Positions 1 through 8,431 of a DNA stretch of 55,759 nucleotides are shown piece by piece; the stretch's first letter is position 1; each line of letters begins with the position of its first letter. The stretch comes from an alpha proteobacterium AAP81b (GTDB lineage Bacteria; Pseudomonadota; Alphaproteobacteria; Sphingomonadales; Sphingomonadaceae), in NCBI GenBank assembly GCA_001295935.1, contig LJHX01000093.1:1-55759 (forward strand), read 5' to 3'. The notes under the pieces are model-generated. The model had not been told where the DNA came from. It was given only the letters and a program-made list of their open reading frames with translations, and made no database searches. The translations under genes and the position numbers were made by a program.

Positions 1-28
1 CCCTCCCCACAGGGAGGAGGGAACGTAA

Positions 29-970
29 ATGCTAAGCCGCACCGCCTCCGCCCTCTACTGGATGGGCCGCTACCTCGAGCGTGCCGACTTCACCGCGCGC
101 CTCATCGAAGCCACCCAGCGCCTCTCCGCCTTGCCCTCCACTTACGGCGGCGCCGGCAATGCCTGGGAATCGGCGCTCGCCACCGCCTGGATGACCGACG
201 CCCATGCGGCGCGCGGCCTCGCCGTCGACGAGCACAATGTCACCGAATTCCTGACGCTCGCTGCCGACAACCCCTCGTCGATCCGCTCCTGCCTCGAATC
301 GGCCCGCAACAACGCCCGCTCGGTGCGCACCGCGCTGACCGAGGAAGCCTGGGAGGCGATCAACACCGCCTGGCTCGAAATCCAGAAGTTCGGCACCCAC
401 CTCGACAGCCGCGAGGCGCTCGGGCCGCTGCTCGACAACGTCAAGGGCTGGGTCGCCGCCTATGACGGTGCCGCCAACCGCACCATGTTGCGCGGCGACG
501 CCTTCTGGTTCGTCAATCTCGGTGCCGCCATCGAGCGCGCCGACAACACCGCGCGGCTGCTCGACGTCAAATATCACCTGCTGCTGCCCCGCGACGAAAG
601 CGTCGGCGGCAGCCTCGATTACTTCCAGTGGACGACGATCCTGCGGACGGTGTCGGCACTGACCGCCTATCGCTGGGTCTATCGCGACTCGGTCAAGCCC
701 TGGCTGGTTGCCGACCTCCTCATCATCAACCGCCAGATGCCGCGCAGTCTTGCTGCCTGCTATGACGAAATTCTCCGCCACCTCGATCTGCTCGCCATGG
801 CGTCGGGCAAGCGCGGCCCGGCGCACCGCCACGCCGCCACCTGCCACGCCCGCCTGACCAGCTTCACCATCGACACGCTGTTCACCGCGGGGCTGCACGA
901 GTTCCTCGAGCGTTTCATCGTCGACAACCAGCGCCTCGGCGACGCCATCGCCGAACAATATCTGTTCTGA
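29..970 (+). CDS. Alpha-E domain protein (DUF403) of the Anbu/ATP-grasp cluster
   Basis: 313-aa soluble protein opening with MLSRTASALYWMGRYLERAD, the signature N-terminus of the all-helical alpha-E family, and of normal family length. A purine-rich GGGAGGAGGG ribosome site ends about 7 bases before the ATG. The next two genes on the same strand are a transglutaminase and the Anbu peptidase. In many bacteria these are encoded with a circularly permuted ATP-grasp enzyme, proposed from genome context to make and turn over a peptide-like tag or short peptide. That ATP-grasp gene would lie to the left of this window. No enzymatic activity has been shown for alpha-E proteins, so its role here is inferred from context only. 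Confidence 0.93.
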   Translation: MLSRTASALYWMGRYLERADFTARLIEATQRLSALPSTYGGAGNAWESALATAWMTDAHAARGLAVDEHNVTEFLTLAADNPSSIRSCLESARNNARSVRTALTEEAWEAINTAWLEIQKFGTHLDSREALGPLLDNVKGWVAAYDGAANRTMLRGDAFWFVNLGAAIERADNTARLLDVKYHLLLPRDESVGGSLDYFQWTTILRTVSALTAYRWVYRDSVKPWLVADLLIINRQMPRSLAACYDEILRHLDLLAMASGKRGPAHRHAATCHARLTSFTIDTLFTAGLHEFLERFIVDNQRLGDAIAEQYLF

Positions 971-1037
971 GGACGCCCGCCGCGGGACTTGCACCACCGG
1001 CTCGACGCCATAGGATCGCCCCCCGGGGGAAACACCA

Positions 1038-1895
1038 ATGCGAATCCGCGTGGATTACACGACCGCCTATGACTATGCCGAGACGGCGAGCCATGTCGTC
1101 CAGCTGCTGCGCGTCGAGCCCGTCGGCCATGACGCCCAGCATGTCATCCAATGGCGAATCGACGCCGATCGCGACGGCCATCTGCGCCGCGGCACCGACA
1201 GTTTCGGCAACATCGTCCATATGTTCTACGCCGACGCGCCGCTGCGCCGCCTCGCCGTGCATGTTTCGGGCGAGGTCGAGACCGAGGAGACGCTGGGGAT
1301 CGTCGCCGGTGGCCCCGATCGCCTGCCGATCGGCGTCTATCTGCGCTCGACGCCGCTGACCGCCGCCGACGACGCCATCGCCGCCTTTGCCCGCGACTGC
1401 GTCCGCGCCACGCCCTTCGAGACCGCCCATGCGCTTTCGGAGGCGGTTTCCGATCGCATCGCTTTCGATACCGACATCACCCACCCCTATACCGACGCCG
1501 CCCATGCCTTCGCCGCCGGCGCCGGCGTCTGCCAGGACAATGCCCATATCTATCTGGCCGCCGCCCGCCACATCGGCCTGCCAGCGCGCTACGTCTCGGG
1601 GCATTTCGTCCGCAACGACGGCATCATCACCCAGCCCGCCACCCATGCCTGGGCCGAGGCCCATGTCGAAGGCTTCGGCTGGATCGGCTTCGATCCGGTC
1701 AATCGCCGCTGCATTACCGAGGAATATCTGCGCGTTGCCATCGGCCTCGACTATCTCGATGCCGCGCCGGTGCGCGGCACGCGGCGTGGCGGCGGCATGG
1801 AAACGCTGTCGGTTTCGGTGACGACACGGAACCTTGCGCCGGCCCAGGCGCTCTCGCAGTCGCAGTTCCAGATGGCCGGGCAGTCACAGGCGTGA
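1038..1895 (+). CDS. Transglutaminase-like cysteine protease/amidase
   Basis: 285-aa protein with the N-terminal beta domain of bacterial transglutaminase-like proteins (MRIRVDYTTAYDYAE) followed by the transglutaminase core. The catalytic triad is visible: Cys165 in GAGVCQDNAH, His203 in THAWAEAH and Asp219 in GFDPVNRR. There is no signal peptide, so it should act in the cytoplasm. It sits 67 bases after the alpha-E gene and 47 bases before Anbu, in the order found across proteobacteria. Family knowledge suggests a papain-like amide hydrolase acting on the product of the linked ATP-grasp ligase. The real substrate is unknown. Confidence 0.92.
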   Translation: MRIRVDYTTAYDYAETASHVVQLLRVEPVGHDAQHVIQWRIDADRDGHLRRGTDSFGNIVHMFYADAPLRRLAVHVSGEVETEETLGIVAGGPDRLPIGVYLRSTPLTAADDAIAAFARDCVRATPFETAHALSEAVSDRIAFDTDITHPYTDAAHAFAAGAGVCQDNAHIYLAAARHIGLPARYVSGHFVRNDGIITQPATHAWAEAHVEGFGWIGFDPVNRRCITEEYLRVAIGLDYLDAAPVRGTRRGGGMETLSVSVTTRNLAPAQALSQSQFQMAGQSQA

Positions 1896-1942
1896 CCGAG
1901 CCTGCCGGCCATATGCACCAGTTCGCCAGGGAGACCACCGCC

Positions 1943-2710
1943 ATGACCTATTGCGTCGGTTTGCTCGTCCGCGAGGGGCTGGTGATGATGGCCGATACCC
2001 GCACCAATGCCGGGGTCGACAATATCTCGACCTATCGCAAGCTGCGCGTCGTCGAGGCCGGGCCCGACCGTGTCATCACCGTCTGCTCGGCGGGCAGCCT
2101 GTCGGTGACGCAGAACGCCCTGAGCCGCCTCCACGCCGGCATCCTGATGCCCGATTCGGGCGAGATCGAGACGCTCGCCCGGGTGCCGACGATCTTTCGC
2201 GCGGCGCAAGTCGTCGGCCAGGCGCTGCAGACGGCGAAGAAGGCCATCGACGAGGTCGTCAAGGACGATTCGATCGGCACCGACGCGACCTTGCTGCTCG
2301 GCGGCGCCCGCGACGGCCAGCGGCCGCGGCTGTTCCTGATCTATGGCGCCGGCAATTTCATCGAATGCGGGCCGGACACGCCCTATCTGCAGATCGGCGA
2401 GACCAAATATGGCAAGCCGGTGCTCGACCGCATGATCCATTTCGAAACGCCGATGGCGGAAGCGGTCAAGGTCGGGCTGATCTCGTTCAGCGCGACGATG
2501 CGCTCGAACCTCGCCGTCGGCCTGCCGATCGACCTCGTCACCGTCCGCGCCGGCGCCCCGAAGATCGAAATGGCGCACCGCATCGAGCCCGAGGACGAAT
2601 ATTATGCCGAGCTGAACGACCGCTGGTCGAACGCCCTGCGCGCCGCGGCAGCGGCTATCCCGCTGCCGCAATATGCCAGCGAACCCGATCCGGCGCTGTT
2701 CCTGGACTGA
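1943..2710 (+). CDS. Anbu proteasome-type peptidase (ancestral beta subunit)
   Basis: 255-aa Ntn-hydrolase of the Anbu family (COG3484). I chose the ATG at 1943 because it follows a GGGAG site and gives MTYCVGLLVREGL, so removing Met exposes Thr as the N-terminal nucleophile. The upstream in-frame ATG at 1913 would bury it. Asp18 (MADTRT) and Lys33 (TYRKL) match the proteasomal Asp17/Lys33 pair. Known Anbu proteins form open helical or ring-like assemblies with weak or undetected peptidase activity. It is the last gene of the alpha-E/transglutaminase set and ends 11 bases from the convergent receptor gene. Family assignment is secure; substrate and regulation are not visible. Confidence 0.93.
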   Translation: MTYCVGLLVREGLVMMADTRTNAGVDNISTYRKLRVVEAGPDRVITVCSAGSLSVTQNALSRLHAGILMPDSGEIETLARVPTIFRAAQVVGQALQTAKKAIDEVVKDDSIGTDATLLLGGARDGQRPRLFLIYGAGNFIECGPDTPYLQIGETKYGKPVLDRMIHFETPMAEAVKVGLISFSATMRSNLAVGLPIDLVTVRAGAPKIEMAHRIEPEDEYYAELNDRWSNALRAAAAAIPLPQYASEPDPALFLD

Positions 2711-2721
2711 CCGGGGCGCGC

Positions 2722-4932
2722 TTAAAACCGGTAGCGCGCCCCCACGCGAATATCGCGGCCGGCGATCGGCGCATAATCCTTGAGGAAGCTCGCGGCGCGG
2801 CGGGCGTCGCTGTCGGTCAGATTGTTGGCCGACAGGGTGAGCGCCAGCGCCTCGCCGAAGGGCCGCGCCGTCAGGTTGAAATTGACGCTGACATAGCTCG
2901 GCGTCGGCGTTTCGAAGGCGCCGACGGCATCCTGGCGCGTCACCCATTCGACTTCGAAGCGCGCGTCGGCGCGGGCGCTGCCGGCGGTCAGCCCGGCGAG
3001 CAGGCGCAGCGGCGGAATGCGCGGCACCGGGCTGCCATCGGCGAGCGTCGCCGCGGTATAGTCGACCAGCGCGCTGCCGCCGAGCTTCCAGCCGGCGACG
3101 CGGGCGATGTCGGCGCGCAATTGCACCTCGAAGCCATGATATTGCGCGCGCTGCGCCTGGAACTGGAACACCGGCAGCCCGGCGCGGACCTCGCCGGTTT
3201 CGCCGGCGAAGATGTAGTTGGGGAATTCATAGTAATAGCCCGAGGCTTCGACGGTGACCGGCCCGGCGAAACCCCGCACGACGCCCTCGATCCCCCAGCT
3301 GCGCTCCAGGCCCAGCGCCGCATTGCCGAGCAGCACGCCCTGGGTGCCGGGGTCGGTGCCTTGCGTGAACAGCTCCTCGACGACCGGCGCGCGCTCGCCA
3401 TATTGGGCGTTGAGGCCGAGGCTGAGCCGCTCGTCGAAGCGATAATTGGCGCCGAGCGATAGCGAGCCGGCGTTGTAGCCGCGCTGCGTGGCGGGATTGG
3501 CGAGGATCGGATCGCGCTGCGCCGCGACGTCGAAGCGCTCGAAGCGCCCCGCCGCCTCGACGCGCAGCGGCGCCAGGTCGATCTCGGCATGGCTGAAGAC
3601 GGCATAGCCGCGCGTCGTCGTCGGTGGCAGCAGCGGCGCGTCGCCGCGGACTTCGAAGTCGCGTCCCGTCACCTGGACGCCGCCCGACAGCCGCACCACC
3701 CCGAGCTTCTGTGTCCCCAGTTCGGCGCGCGCTTCCCAGCCCTGGTTGCGGAAGCGCGCGGTGCGCAGTCCGGTGGTCAGCCGCTCATTATGGGCATAGT
3801 CGGCAAAGCCGAAGCGTAGCCGGACTTCGTCGATCACGTCGCCGCCGGGCCGCCAGCCGCCACGCAGGTCGACCCGCGCCTGTTGCAGCTCGATGCGGCT
3901 GTCGGGGTTGCCGACCGCGGGGTCGAGTGAGAAACGCGTCGGCAGGCCATAGCGGCTGTCGACGAAACTGACCCCGGCGCCGATATCGACGTCGTCGCCG
4001 AACCAGGTCAGCCCGGTGGCGACTTCATAGGTCCGCCCGGCGGTATTGGGCAGCACGCCGCGCAAGGCGGCAAGGCCACGGGTGGCCGGAACGGGCGAGG
4101 CGAGCGCCATGGTGCGCACCGCCGGCGCCAGCACCGGCCCGCCGATATCGACATTGCCATAGCGGACGAACTGGCCGTCGAAATGCACCGCCAGCCGCTG
4201 CCCGAGCGGCGCGTCGATCCGCGCGCCGAGGCTGGTTTCATCGGCGGCGGTGCCGAAGCGCGCGCTGGCAAGGCCGTGGACGGCGTCGGGGCGCTTGCGC
4301 GGCACGCGCTGGCTGAAACTGTTGACGACGCCGCCGACGGCGCCCGAGGCAAAGGCCAGCGCGCCGGGGCCGCGCAGGATCTCGATCCGTTCGCTGGCCA
4401 GCGGGTTGATCGCGACGGCATGATCGGGGCTGGAGCCCGAGACGTCGAGGCTGGCGATGTCGTCGACCAGCAGCCGGGTGCGCTCGCCGGTGAAGCCGCG
4501 CAGCACGGGCCGCGCCGCGCTCGGCCCGAAGCTCGTCGAGGAAACGCCGGGAAGGCTGGCCAGCGTGTCGCCAAGCGTCGCGCGGACGGCGGTGGCAAGC
4601 GCGTCGCCGCTGAGCGTGCTGCCGCCGACCGGGGCATTGAAGCGCGGCCGGAGGCGGCTGCCGGTAACGACGATCTCGCCGACCATCGCCATGGCGGCGC
4701 TGTCGTCGGCCATGCCGGCCATCGCCGGCAGTTCGGCGGCCATTTCGGCCGGGATGTCGAGGTCGCCGTCACCGGCGGGCAGCGCCAGCGGCGCCGCCGA
4801 CAGCGCCGCGCCGGGTGCTGCCAACAGGACAAGAAGCACCGGGACGAGCAGGGGGGCTCGTCCCGGCGAGTGGCGGCGCCGTCTGGGCGGCGCCCGAAGT
4901 TGCCCATGGCCGGAGTACGGGGGGGGGGGCAT
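2722..4932 (-). CDS. TonB-dependent outer-membrane receptor
   Basis: About 736 aa. A basic, proline-rich N-terminus precedes a hydrophobic export signal (LLVPVLLVLLAAPGAALSA). A TonB-box-like EIVVTGSRL follows at about residue 87, then a plug with LPGVSS, RPVLRGF and IEILRGPGAL, and a 22-strand-type barrel ending in the terminal aromatic YRF. The plug stretch VSGSSPDHAVAINPL resembles receptors of the ZnuD type, so zinc or another metal complex is a possible ligand, but this is weak. It lies 21 bases after the secreted-protein gene on the same strand, so the two are probably co-transcribed. No good ribosome site precedes the ATG, and an 11-base C run begins directly after it (see the homopolymer entry). 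Confidence 0.9.
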   Translation of the reverse strand: MPPPPYSGHGQLRAPPRRRRHSPGRAPLLVPVLLVLLAAPGAALSAAPLALPAGDGDLDIPAEMAAELPAMAGMADDSAAMAMVGEIVVTGSRLRPRFNAPVGGSTLSGDALATAVRATLGDTLASLPGVSSTSFGPSAARPVLRGFTGERTRLLVDDIASLDVSGSSPDHAVAINPLASERIEILRGPGALAFASGAVGGVVNSFSQRVPRKRPDAVHGLASARFGTAADETSLGARIDAPLGQRLAVHFDGQFVRYGNVDIGGPVLAPAVRTMALASPVPATRGLAALRGVLPNTAGRTYEVATGLTWFGDDVDIGAGVSFVDSRYGLPTRFSLDPAVGNPDSRIELQQARVDLRGGWRPGGDVIDEVRLRFGFADYAHNERLTTGLRTARFRNQGWEARAELGTQKLGVVRLSGGVQVTGRDFEVRGDAPLLPPTTTRGYAVFSHAEIDLAPLRVEAAGRFERFDVAAQRDPILANPATQRGYNAGSLSLGANYRFDERLSLGLNAQYGERAPVVEELFTQGTDPGTQGVLLGNAALGLERSWGIEGVVRGFAGPVTVEASGYYYEFPNYIFAGETGEVRAGLPVFQFQAQRAQYHGFEVQLRADIARVAGWKLGGSALVDYTAATLADGSPVPRIPPLRLLAGLTAGSARADARFEVEWVTRQDAVGAFETPTPSYVSVNFNLTARPFGEALALTLSANNLTDSDARRAASFLKDYAPIAGRDIRVGARYRF
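4919..4929. repeat. 11-base G/C homopolymer in the first codons of the TonB-dependent receptor
   Basis: Eleven consecutive G on the plus strand read as CCC CCC CCC CC on the coding strand, immediately after the proposed ATG at 4932-4930. They give a run of four prolines before the signal peptide. No alternative ATG or plausible start lies between the tract and the signal sequence in this frame, so loss or gain of one base would frameshift the gene. Tracts of this kind act as contingency loci in other bacteria. Whether this one varies is inference. A start-codon misassignment would make it merely upstream DNA. Confidence 0.75.
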
Positions 4933-4953
4933 GGGCAAACCGAACCGCAGGCG

Positions 4954-6168
4954 TCAGTTGATGCGATAGACGACCGGGCAGTTCACGACGAACCCGACCG
5001 CGCGGAATTCTCCGCCGTCGAGGCTCTTGATGAAACCACGGGTGGCCATTTCAGCCGCCTGCAGCGCGCTCGTCATGCGATAGCGATAGCCCTTCTGGAT
5101 GGCCTCATCGGTCCACACCGCCGGGAAGATCCGCCACATCGGCGAATAGTCGAGGTTGATCGTCGGGATGCCGCCGAGCACATTGATCGGGCCGCGGCCA
5201 TCGGTCAGCGCGCTGTAGAGGCCCTGGCGCTGCGGATTGTCGAGCCCGGTCGGACCATTGACGACGACGACGATGCGTTCGGCCGATTCACCTGGCGAGG
5301 CGTCCTCCAGCGCGAAGGGCATGTCCGACATCGCCGGCGTCATGGTGGCGCCTTCCAGCGTGGCGACGAGCGGGTTGTTGGCCTCGGTCGAAAGATAGAA
5401 GATCGGCTTGTCGAAGGTCGTGCCCAGCGTCAACGCCAGGGTGACGGTGCCATCGCGGGGGCAGATCGCCACGACCTTGTCGTGCACCTTCGAGGCGTCG
5501 GCATTGCCGTCGCACATGGTGTTGAGTTCGGCTTCCGACGCCATCGACACGACGGGGGCGTTGAGGATCACCGACTTTGCCGAATTGTCGACATAGACGA
5601 GCGGCGTATAGGCGGCGTCGCCGACGCTGCCTGGCTGGAAGCTCTTGGGCGGGAATGGCGCATTGGCGGGGCCGGGCTCGATGGCACGCGCCGGCTTGAA
5701 GTCGACCTTGCCGGCGGCGAACACGAAGCCGCCGTCCTTGCCGATCGAGGCGTGGCGGGTGGCGGCGCCGGTCAGCGCATAGGCCATCTTCGGCGAATAG
5801 TTGACGCCATGGAGGTTGGCGAGATTTTCGTCGCTGGCGTCGGTGATGATGAACCATACGGGTTCACCGGTCTTCAGCTTGCCGCGACGCAGCGGCAGGG
5901 TCGCGGTGCCCTTTTCGAGGTCGACATGCGCCGACTTCATCAGCAGGACGGGGCCGAGAAACTCGGGCTTGACCTCCGACGGCGACGGCTGGGCGACGAT
6001 GGTGCGGAAATCGGGGGCGATCGATGCCGGCGCCTCACGGACTTCGTCGAGCGGCTTGCCCTCCTTGCCGCGAACGACGACTTCGGCATTGACGGCGGTT
6101 GCGCCGGCGGCGACAGCGAGCGCCGCGATCAGGCTCCCCGCCTGGTTGAGTTTCGGGATGATGCGCAC
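4954..6168 (-). CDS. Secreted/periplasmic conserved protein of unknown function
   Basis: 404 aa from a GTG at 6168, chosen because AGGAG lies 7 bases upstream and because it places a standard signal peptide at the N-terminus (AGSLIAALAVAAGATAVNA, cleavage before EVVVRGKEG). The mature part is soluble and has motifs such as VWFIITDASDENLA and GVNYSPKMAYA, which I recognise only as a conserved uncharacterised type. There are no obvious catalytic motifs or heme sites. Two cysteines (in NTMCDGN and AICPRDG) could form a disulfide, and a third sits near the C-terminus. It is followed after 21 bases by the TonB-dependent receptor, which suggests an operon and perhaps a ligand-handling role. That role is inference. 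Confidence 0.85.
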   Translation of the reverse strand: MRIIPKLNQAGSLIAALAVAAGATAVNAEVVVRGKEGKPLDEVREAPASIAPDFRTIVAQPSPSEVKPEFLGPVLLMKSAHVDLEKGTATLPLRRGKLKTGEPVWFIITDASDENLANLHGVNYSPKMAYALTGAATRHASIGKDGGFVFAAGKVDFKPARAIEPGPANAPFPPKSFQPGSVGDAAYTPLVYVDNSAKSVILNAPVVSMASEAELNTMCDGNADASKVHDKVVAICPRDGTVTLALTLGTTFDKPIFYLSTEANNPLVATLEGATMTPAMSDMPFALEDASPGESAERIVVVVNGPTGLDNPQRQGLYSALTDGRGPINVLGGIPTINLDYSPMWRIFPAVWTDEAIQKGYRYRMTSALQAAEMATRGFIKSLDGGEFRAVGFVVNCPVVYRIN

Positions 6169-6406
6169 GGGGCGTCTCCTTGAACGGGGCGCCGGACTGC
6201 CCGTGCGCCACGCCGCTTCAGCCACAAGGTGCTGGCGGTGGCTTTCGACATCCGGCAGGAATGTTCGATAGTTGCCGCTGCGCCAAACGGCCCGGCGCCC
6301 GAAACCGAAACTGTTGCCAATATTCCAAAACTCGAACACAAGCGCAAAATATTGAAAGCAATAAGGAACGGAACAGCGCCCAATGTCCGTGTCGAAAGGG
6401 CCCAAT

Positions 6407-6766
6407 ATGCCATGGCAGCGATTGCAGGACTGGCTTTCCGGGCGGCGGCGCTTCCAGCTTGCCGAAACCATGCCGCTTACCCTGGTGACGCTCTCGGCAA
6501 TGGAGCATGCCGAGGCCGAGGAGGTCGCCTTCTATAGCGACGCCGAGTTCGACACGCTGGTCGATTGGGCGCGCATGGGGCGCTTTGTCCTGGCGCTGTC
6601 CGCGATCGAGCGGCCGGAACTGACCCTGCTCTGCGTCGAGGGCCTCGCCGAAATCACCGACGAAGTCCGGCAATTGCCGCTGGTGGCGGCCGGCCTCGCG
6701 CGTTTCGACATCCGTGTCGTCATGCCGTTGCGGTTGGTCGAGGTTGGCGGGCCGTCGTTGCACTAG
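6407..6766 (+). CDS. Small hypothetical protein
   Basis: 119 aa from the ATG at 6407, which has GAAAGGG six bases upstream. An in-frame ATG at 6383 would give 127 aa but has a poorer spaced site. The sequence looks like a compact soluble helical protein (MPWQRLQDWLSGRRRFQLAE, then an acidic stretch and hydrophobic helices). I do not recognise the family. It is divergent from the secreted-protein gene across about 240 bases of comparatively AT-rich DNA that should hold both promoters. The stop codon at 6764-6766 is overlapped by the left end of the 200-bp palindromic element. Confidence 0.6.
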   Translation: MPWQRLQDWLSGRRRFQLAETMPLTLVTLSAMEHAEAEEVAFYSDAEFDTLVDWARMGRFVLALSAIERPELTLLCVEGLAEITDEVRQLPLVAAGLARFDIRVVMPLRLVEVGGPSLH

Positions 6767-6964
6767 GCCGTGAACTCATGAAATCCATGCCCCGGCACGG
6801 TGTCAGAAAGCCCGGCAGGCGTGGGCGATTGCAGCCGGATAGCATCGCTATCTGGCAAATGAGCGAGTGCCCGGCCGCGTTTCGCGGCATCCGCCGCAGG
6901 GCCGGGCTTCCGGACATCGCCCTCCGGGGCATGACGGGGCATGGATTTCATGGGTTCACAGCCT
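6765..6964. mobile_element. 200-bp MITE-like element with 29-base terminal inverted repeats
   Basis: The ends 6765-6793 and 6936-6964 are inverted repeats matching at 27 of 29 bases, read directly from the sequence (outer end AGGC then GTGAAC, inner end ATCCATGCCCC). Inside are a second nested inverted repeat (AAGCCCGGC at 6808-6816 with its complement at 6901-6909) and a central hairpin (GCCGGATAGC at 6834-6843, ATC loop, GCTATCTGGC at 6847-6856). It carries no credible gene. The whole could extrude as a cruciform or fold as RNA. No target-site duplication is obvious. It may be a non-autonomous transposon (MITE) or a REPIN-like chromosomal repeat. Confidence 0.75.
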
Positions 6965-7141
6965 GGGCTATTTTCTGATTTCCTGCGCCTTGCGTTTCTT
7001 GCGCAGTCGTTCGGGGCACCGCGCGTCCAGCCTTGCCCGGCCCTGCCGACTGTCGATATCTACGAACAGCGCAATGTGTCAGGCGTCATCAACACGAAAC
7101 CGGCATGACGATGCGGTCGCAAGGGCGGACGGGAGGCGAGG

Positions 7142-8068
7142 ATGAGGAACGGCGATATGGCAGCGGAAGCGGCTTGCCAGTCCACCGCCACCGGCATCGC
7201 CGCCGTCGACGCGGTCAACTACACGCAGCGCCCGGTGATCGAGCCATATCAGCACGGCGAGACCGGCCTCGTGCTCTTCCGCGCCGCAAACTACGGCACG
7301 GCCGGCACAATGACGTCCGCCGTCCGCCGCGGCGACGAGCCCGATCTGCTGTTCCTGTCGCGTGGCGCCGGGGTGCCGGCCCATGGCAAGGTCGCCGGCC
7401 AGTCCTTCACGATCAAGCCCAACACGGCGCTGCGCGCCACCTTCGTCCCGACCGGCGCCGACAGCGAGGTGACCTTCGGCGTCGCGGCGCATTCGATCAA
7501 TCTGCTGTTTCCGCGGAATTACCTGCCCGAGCTGCTTTCCGATCAGCGCCATGGCAGCTTCGCGCCGCTGCTGTTCGATGGCGACGAGCGCCTGGCCCGA
7601 CTGATCCGTATGCTCGACGCCGAAATCGCCGCGCCGGGCTTCGCGTCGCGGCTGCTGGTCGAGGGCCTGGCGCGCGCGGTCGCGACCCTGCTTGTCCGCC
7701 TCGATCTGCGCGATGCCTGTGCCGATGTCGAGCGCATCCACCTGACGCCCTGGAGGCTCAAGAAGGTCGTCGATTATGTTGACGCCCACCTCGATGGCGA
7801 GATCGGGCTTGCCGACATGGCGGCCGTCGCCGGCCTGTCGGCGTTCCATTTCAGCCGGGTGTTCAAGCTGGCAACCGGCACCTCGCCCTATCATTACGTC
7901 AGGGACCGCCGGCTCGAGCGCGCGCGGGCGCTGCTCAGCGGCGACCATATGAGCATCGCCGAGCTGGCGCTGGCCTGCGGCTTTGCCAACCAATCGCACT
8001 TCACCGCGGCCTTCACCAAGGCGATGGGTGTGTCGCCCGGGCGTTATCGCCGGTACGCGCGGTTCTGA
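7142..8068 (+). CDS. AraC-family transcriptional regulator (copy 1)
   Basis: 308 aa. The ATG at 7142 follows a strong GGGAGGCGAGG site. The N-terminal ~200 residues form a cupin-like sensor domain of the type with a DLLFLSRGAG motif. The C-terminal ~100 residues are the double helix-turn-helix DNA-binding domain: LADMAAVAGLSAFHFSRVFK for the first, SIAELALACGFANQSHFTAA for the second, and the family ending MGVSPGRYRR. Cytoplasmic DNA-binding activator or repressor, ligand unknown. It is clearly paralogous to the gene at 8742-9683, sharing INLLFP, SRLL-EGL-RA and the LTPWRL/LAPWRL linker. The 375 bases upstream are mostly the palindromic element. Confidence 0.93.
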   Translation: MRNGDMAAEAACQSTATGIAAVDAVNYTQRPVIEPYQHGETGLVLFRAANYGTAGTMTSAVRRGDEPDLLFLSRGAGVPAHGKVAGQSFTIKPNTALRATFVPTGADSEVTFGVAAHSINLLFPRNYLPELLSDQRHGSFAPLLFDGDERLARLIRMLDAEIAAPGFASRLLVEGLARAVATLLVRLDLRDACADVERIHLTPWRLKKVVDYVDAHLDGEIGLADMAAVAGLSAFHFSRVFKLATGTSPYHYVRDRRLERARALLSGDHMSIAELALACGFANQSHFTAAFTKAMGVSPGRYRRYARF

Positions 8069-8246
8069 GACGCCGGCACTGCCGCGCCCGCCAGACCGCT
8101 TGGGGGCGGGCAGGCGCCAACTGGCACTTCGGCGCCGGAGGCAATGAATGCTGCGGTGGGAAGAAGCAGGCTCGGTCCGATGACCGCATTGGACGCTTCC
8201 GCCCGACGTCATGCCTCGACCGGCGTCGACCCCGGCGATGCCGTGG

Positions 8247-8312
8247 TCTACCACCGCGTTCGGCAGAGCAATGGGCATGACCCCGGCGCGCTATCGTGCG
8301 GCCACCGCCTGA
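8247..8312 (+). pseudogene. AraC C-terminal remnant (last ~20 codons)
   Basis: Reading from about 8250 gives TTAFGRAMGMTPARYRAATA followed by TGA at 8310-8312. This is the recognisable C-terminus of an AraC-family HTH domain (compare AAFTKAMGVSPGRYRRYARF in the upstream gene). No helix-turn-helix precedes it in this or another frame, so it is the tail of a third AraC copy that has lost the rest of its gene. It is too short for confident dating, but the match in order and spacing to the family ending is hard to explain by chance. Confidence 0.7.
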
Positions 8313-8431
8313 TTTGCGATTTCTGCGCCCTTGTGAAATCCTGCTCTTTCGTCGCGCAGGTTGTGACAGCGGCTTGCCACTCGCCGCCGCCTGGCTATTT
8401 TTGCTGCAGCGCAACCTTGGGAGGGGGACCG

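Noticed and set aside
4183-6183. 666-codon plus-strand frame opposite the receptor and secreted-protein genes
   Set aside because: Antisense to two proteins with clear signal peptides and family motifs; translation is Arg/Asp/Gly-rich and family-less.
6763-6978. Several 60-90 codon frames on both strands inside the palindromic element
   Set aside because: They mirror each other because the element is palindromic, and none has a ribosome site or known domain.
8144-8431. Upstream extension of the 90-aa remnant ORF to ATG 8144
   Set aside because: No ribosome site, no similarity, and it runs out of frame through the AraC C-terminal remnant.
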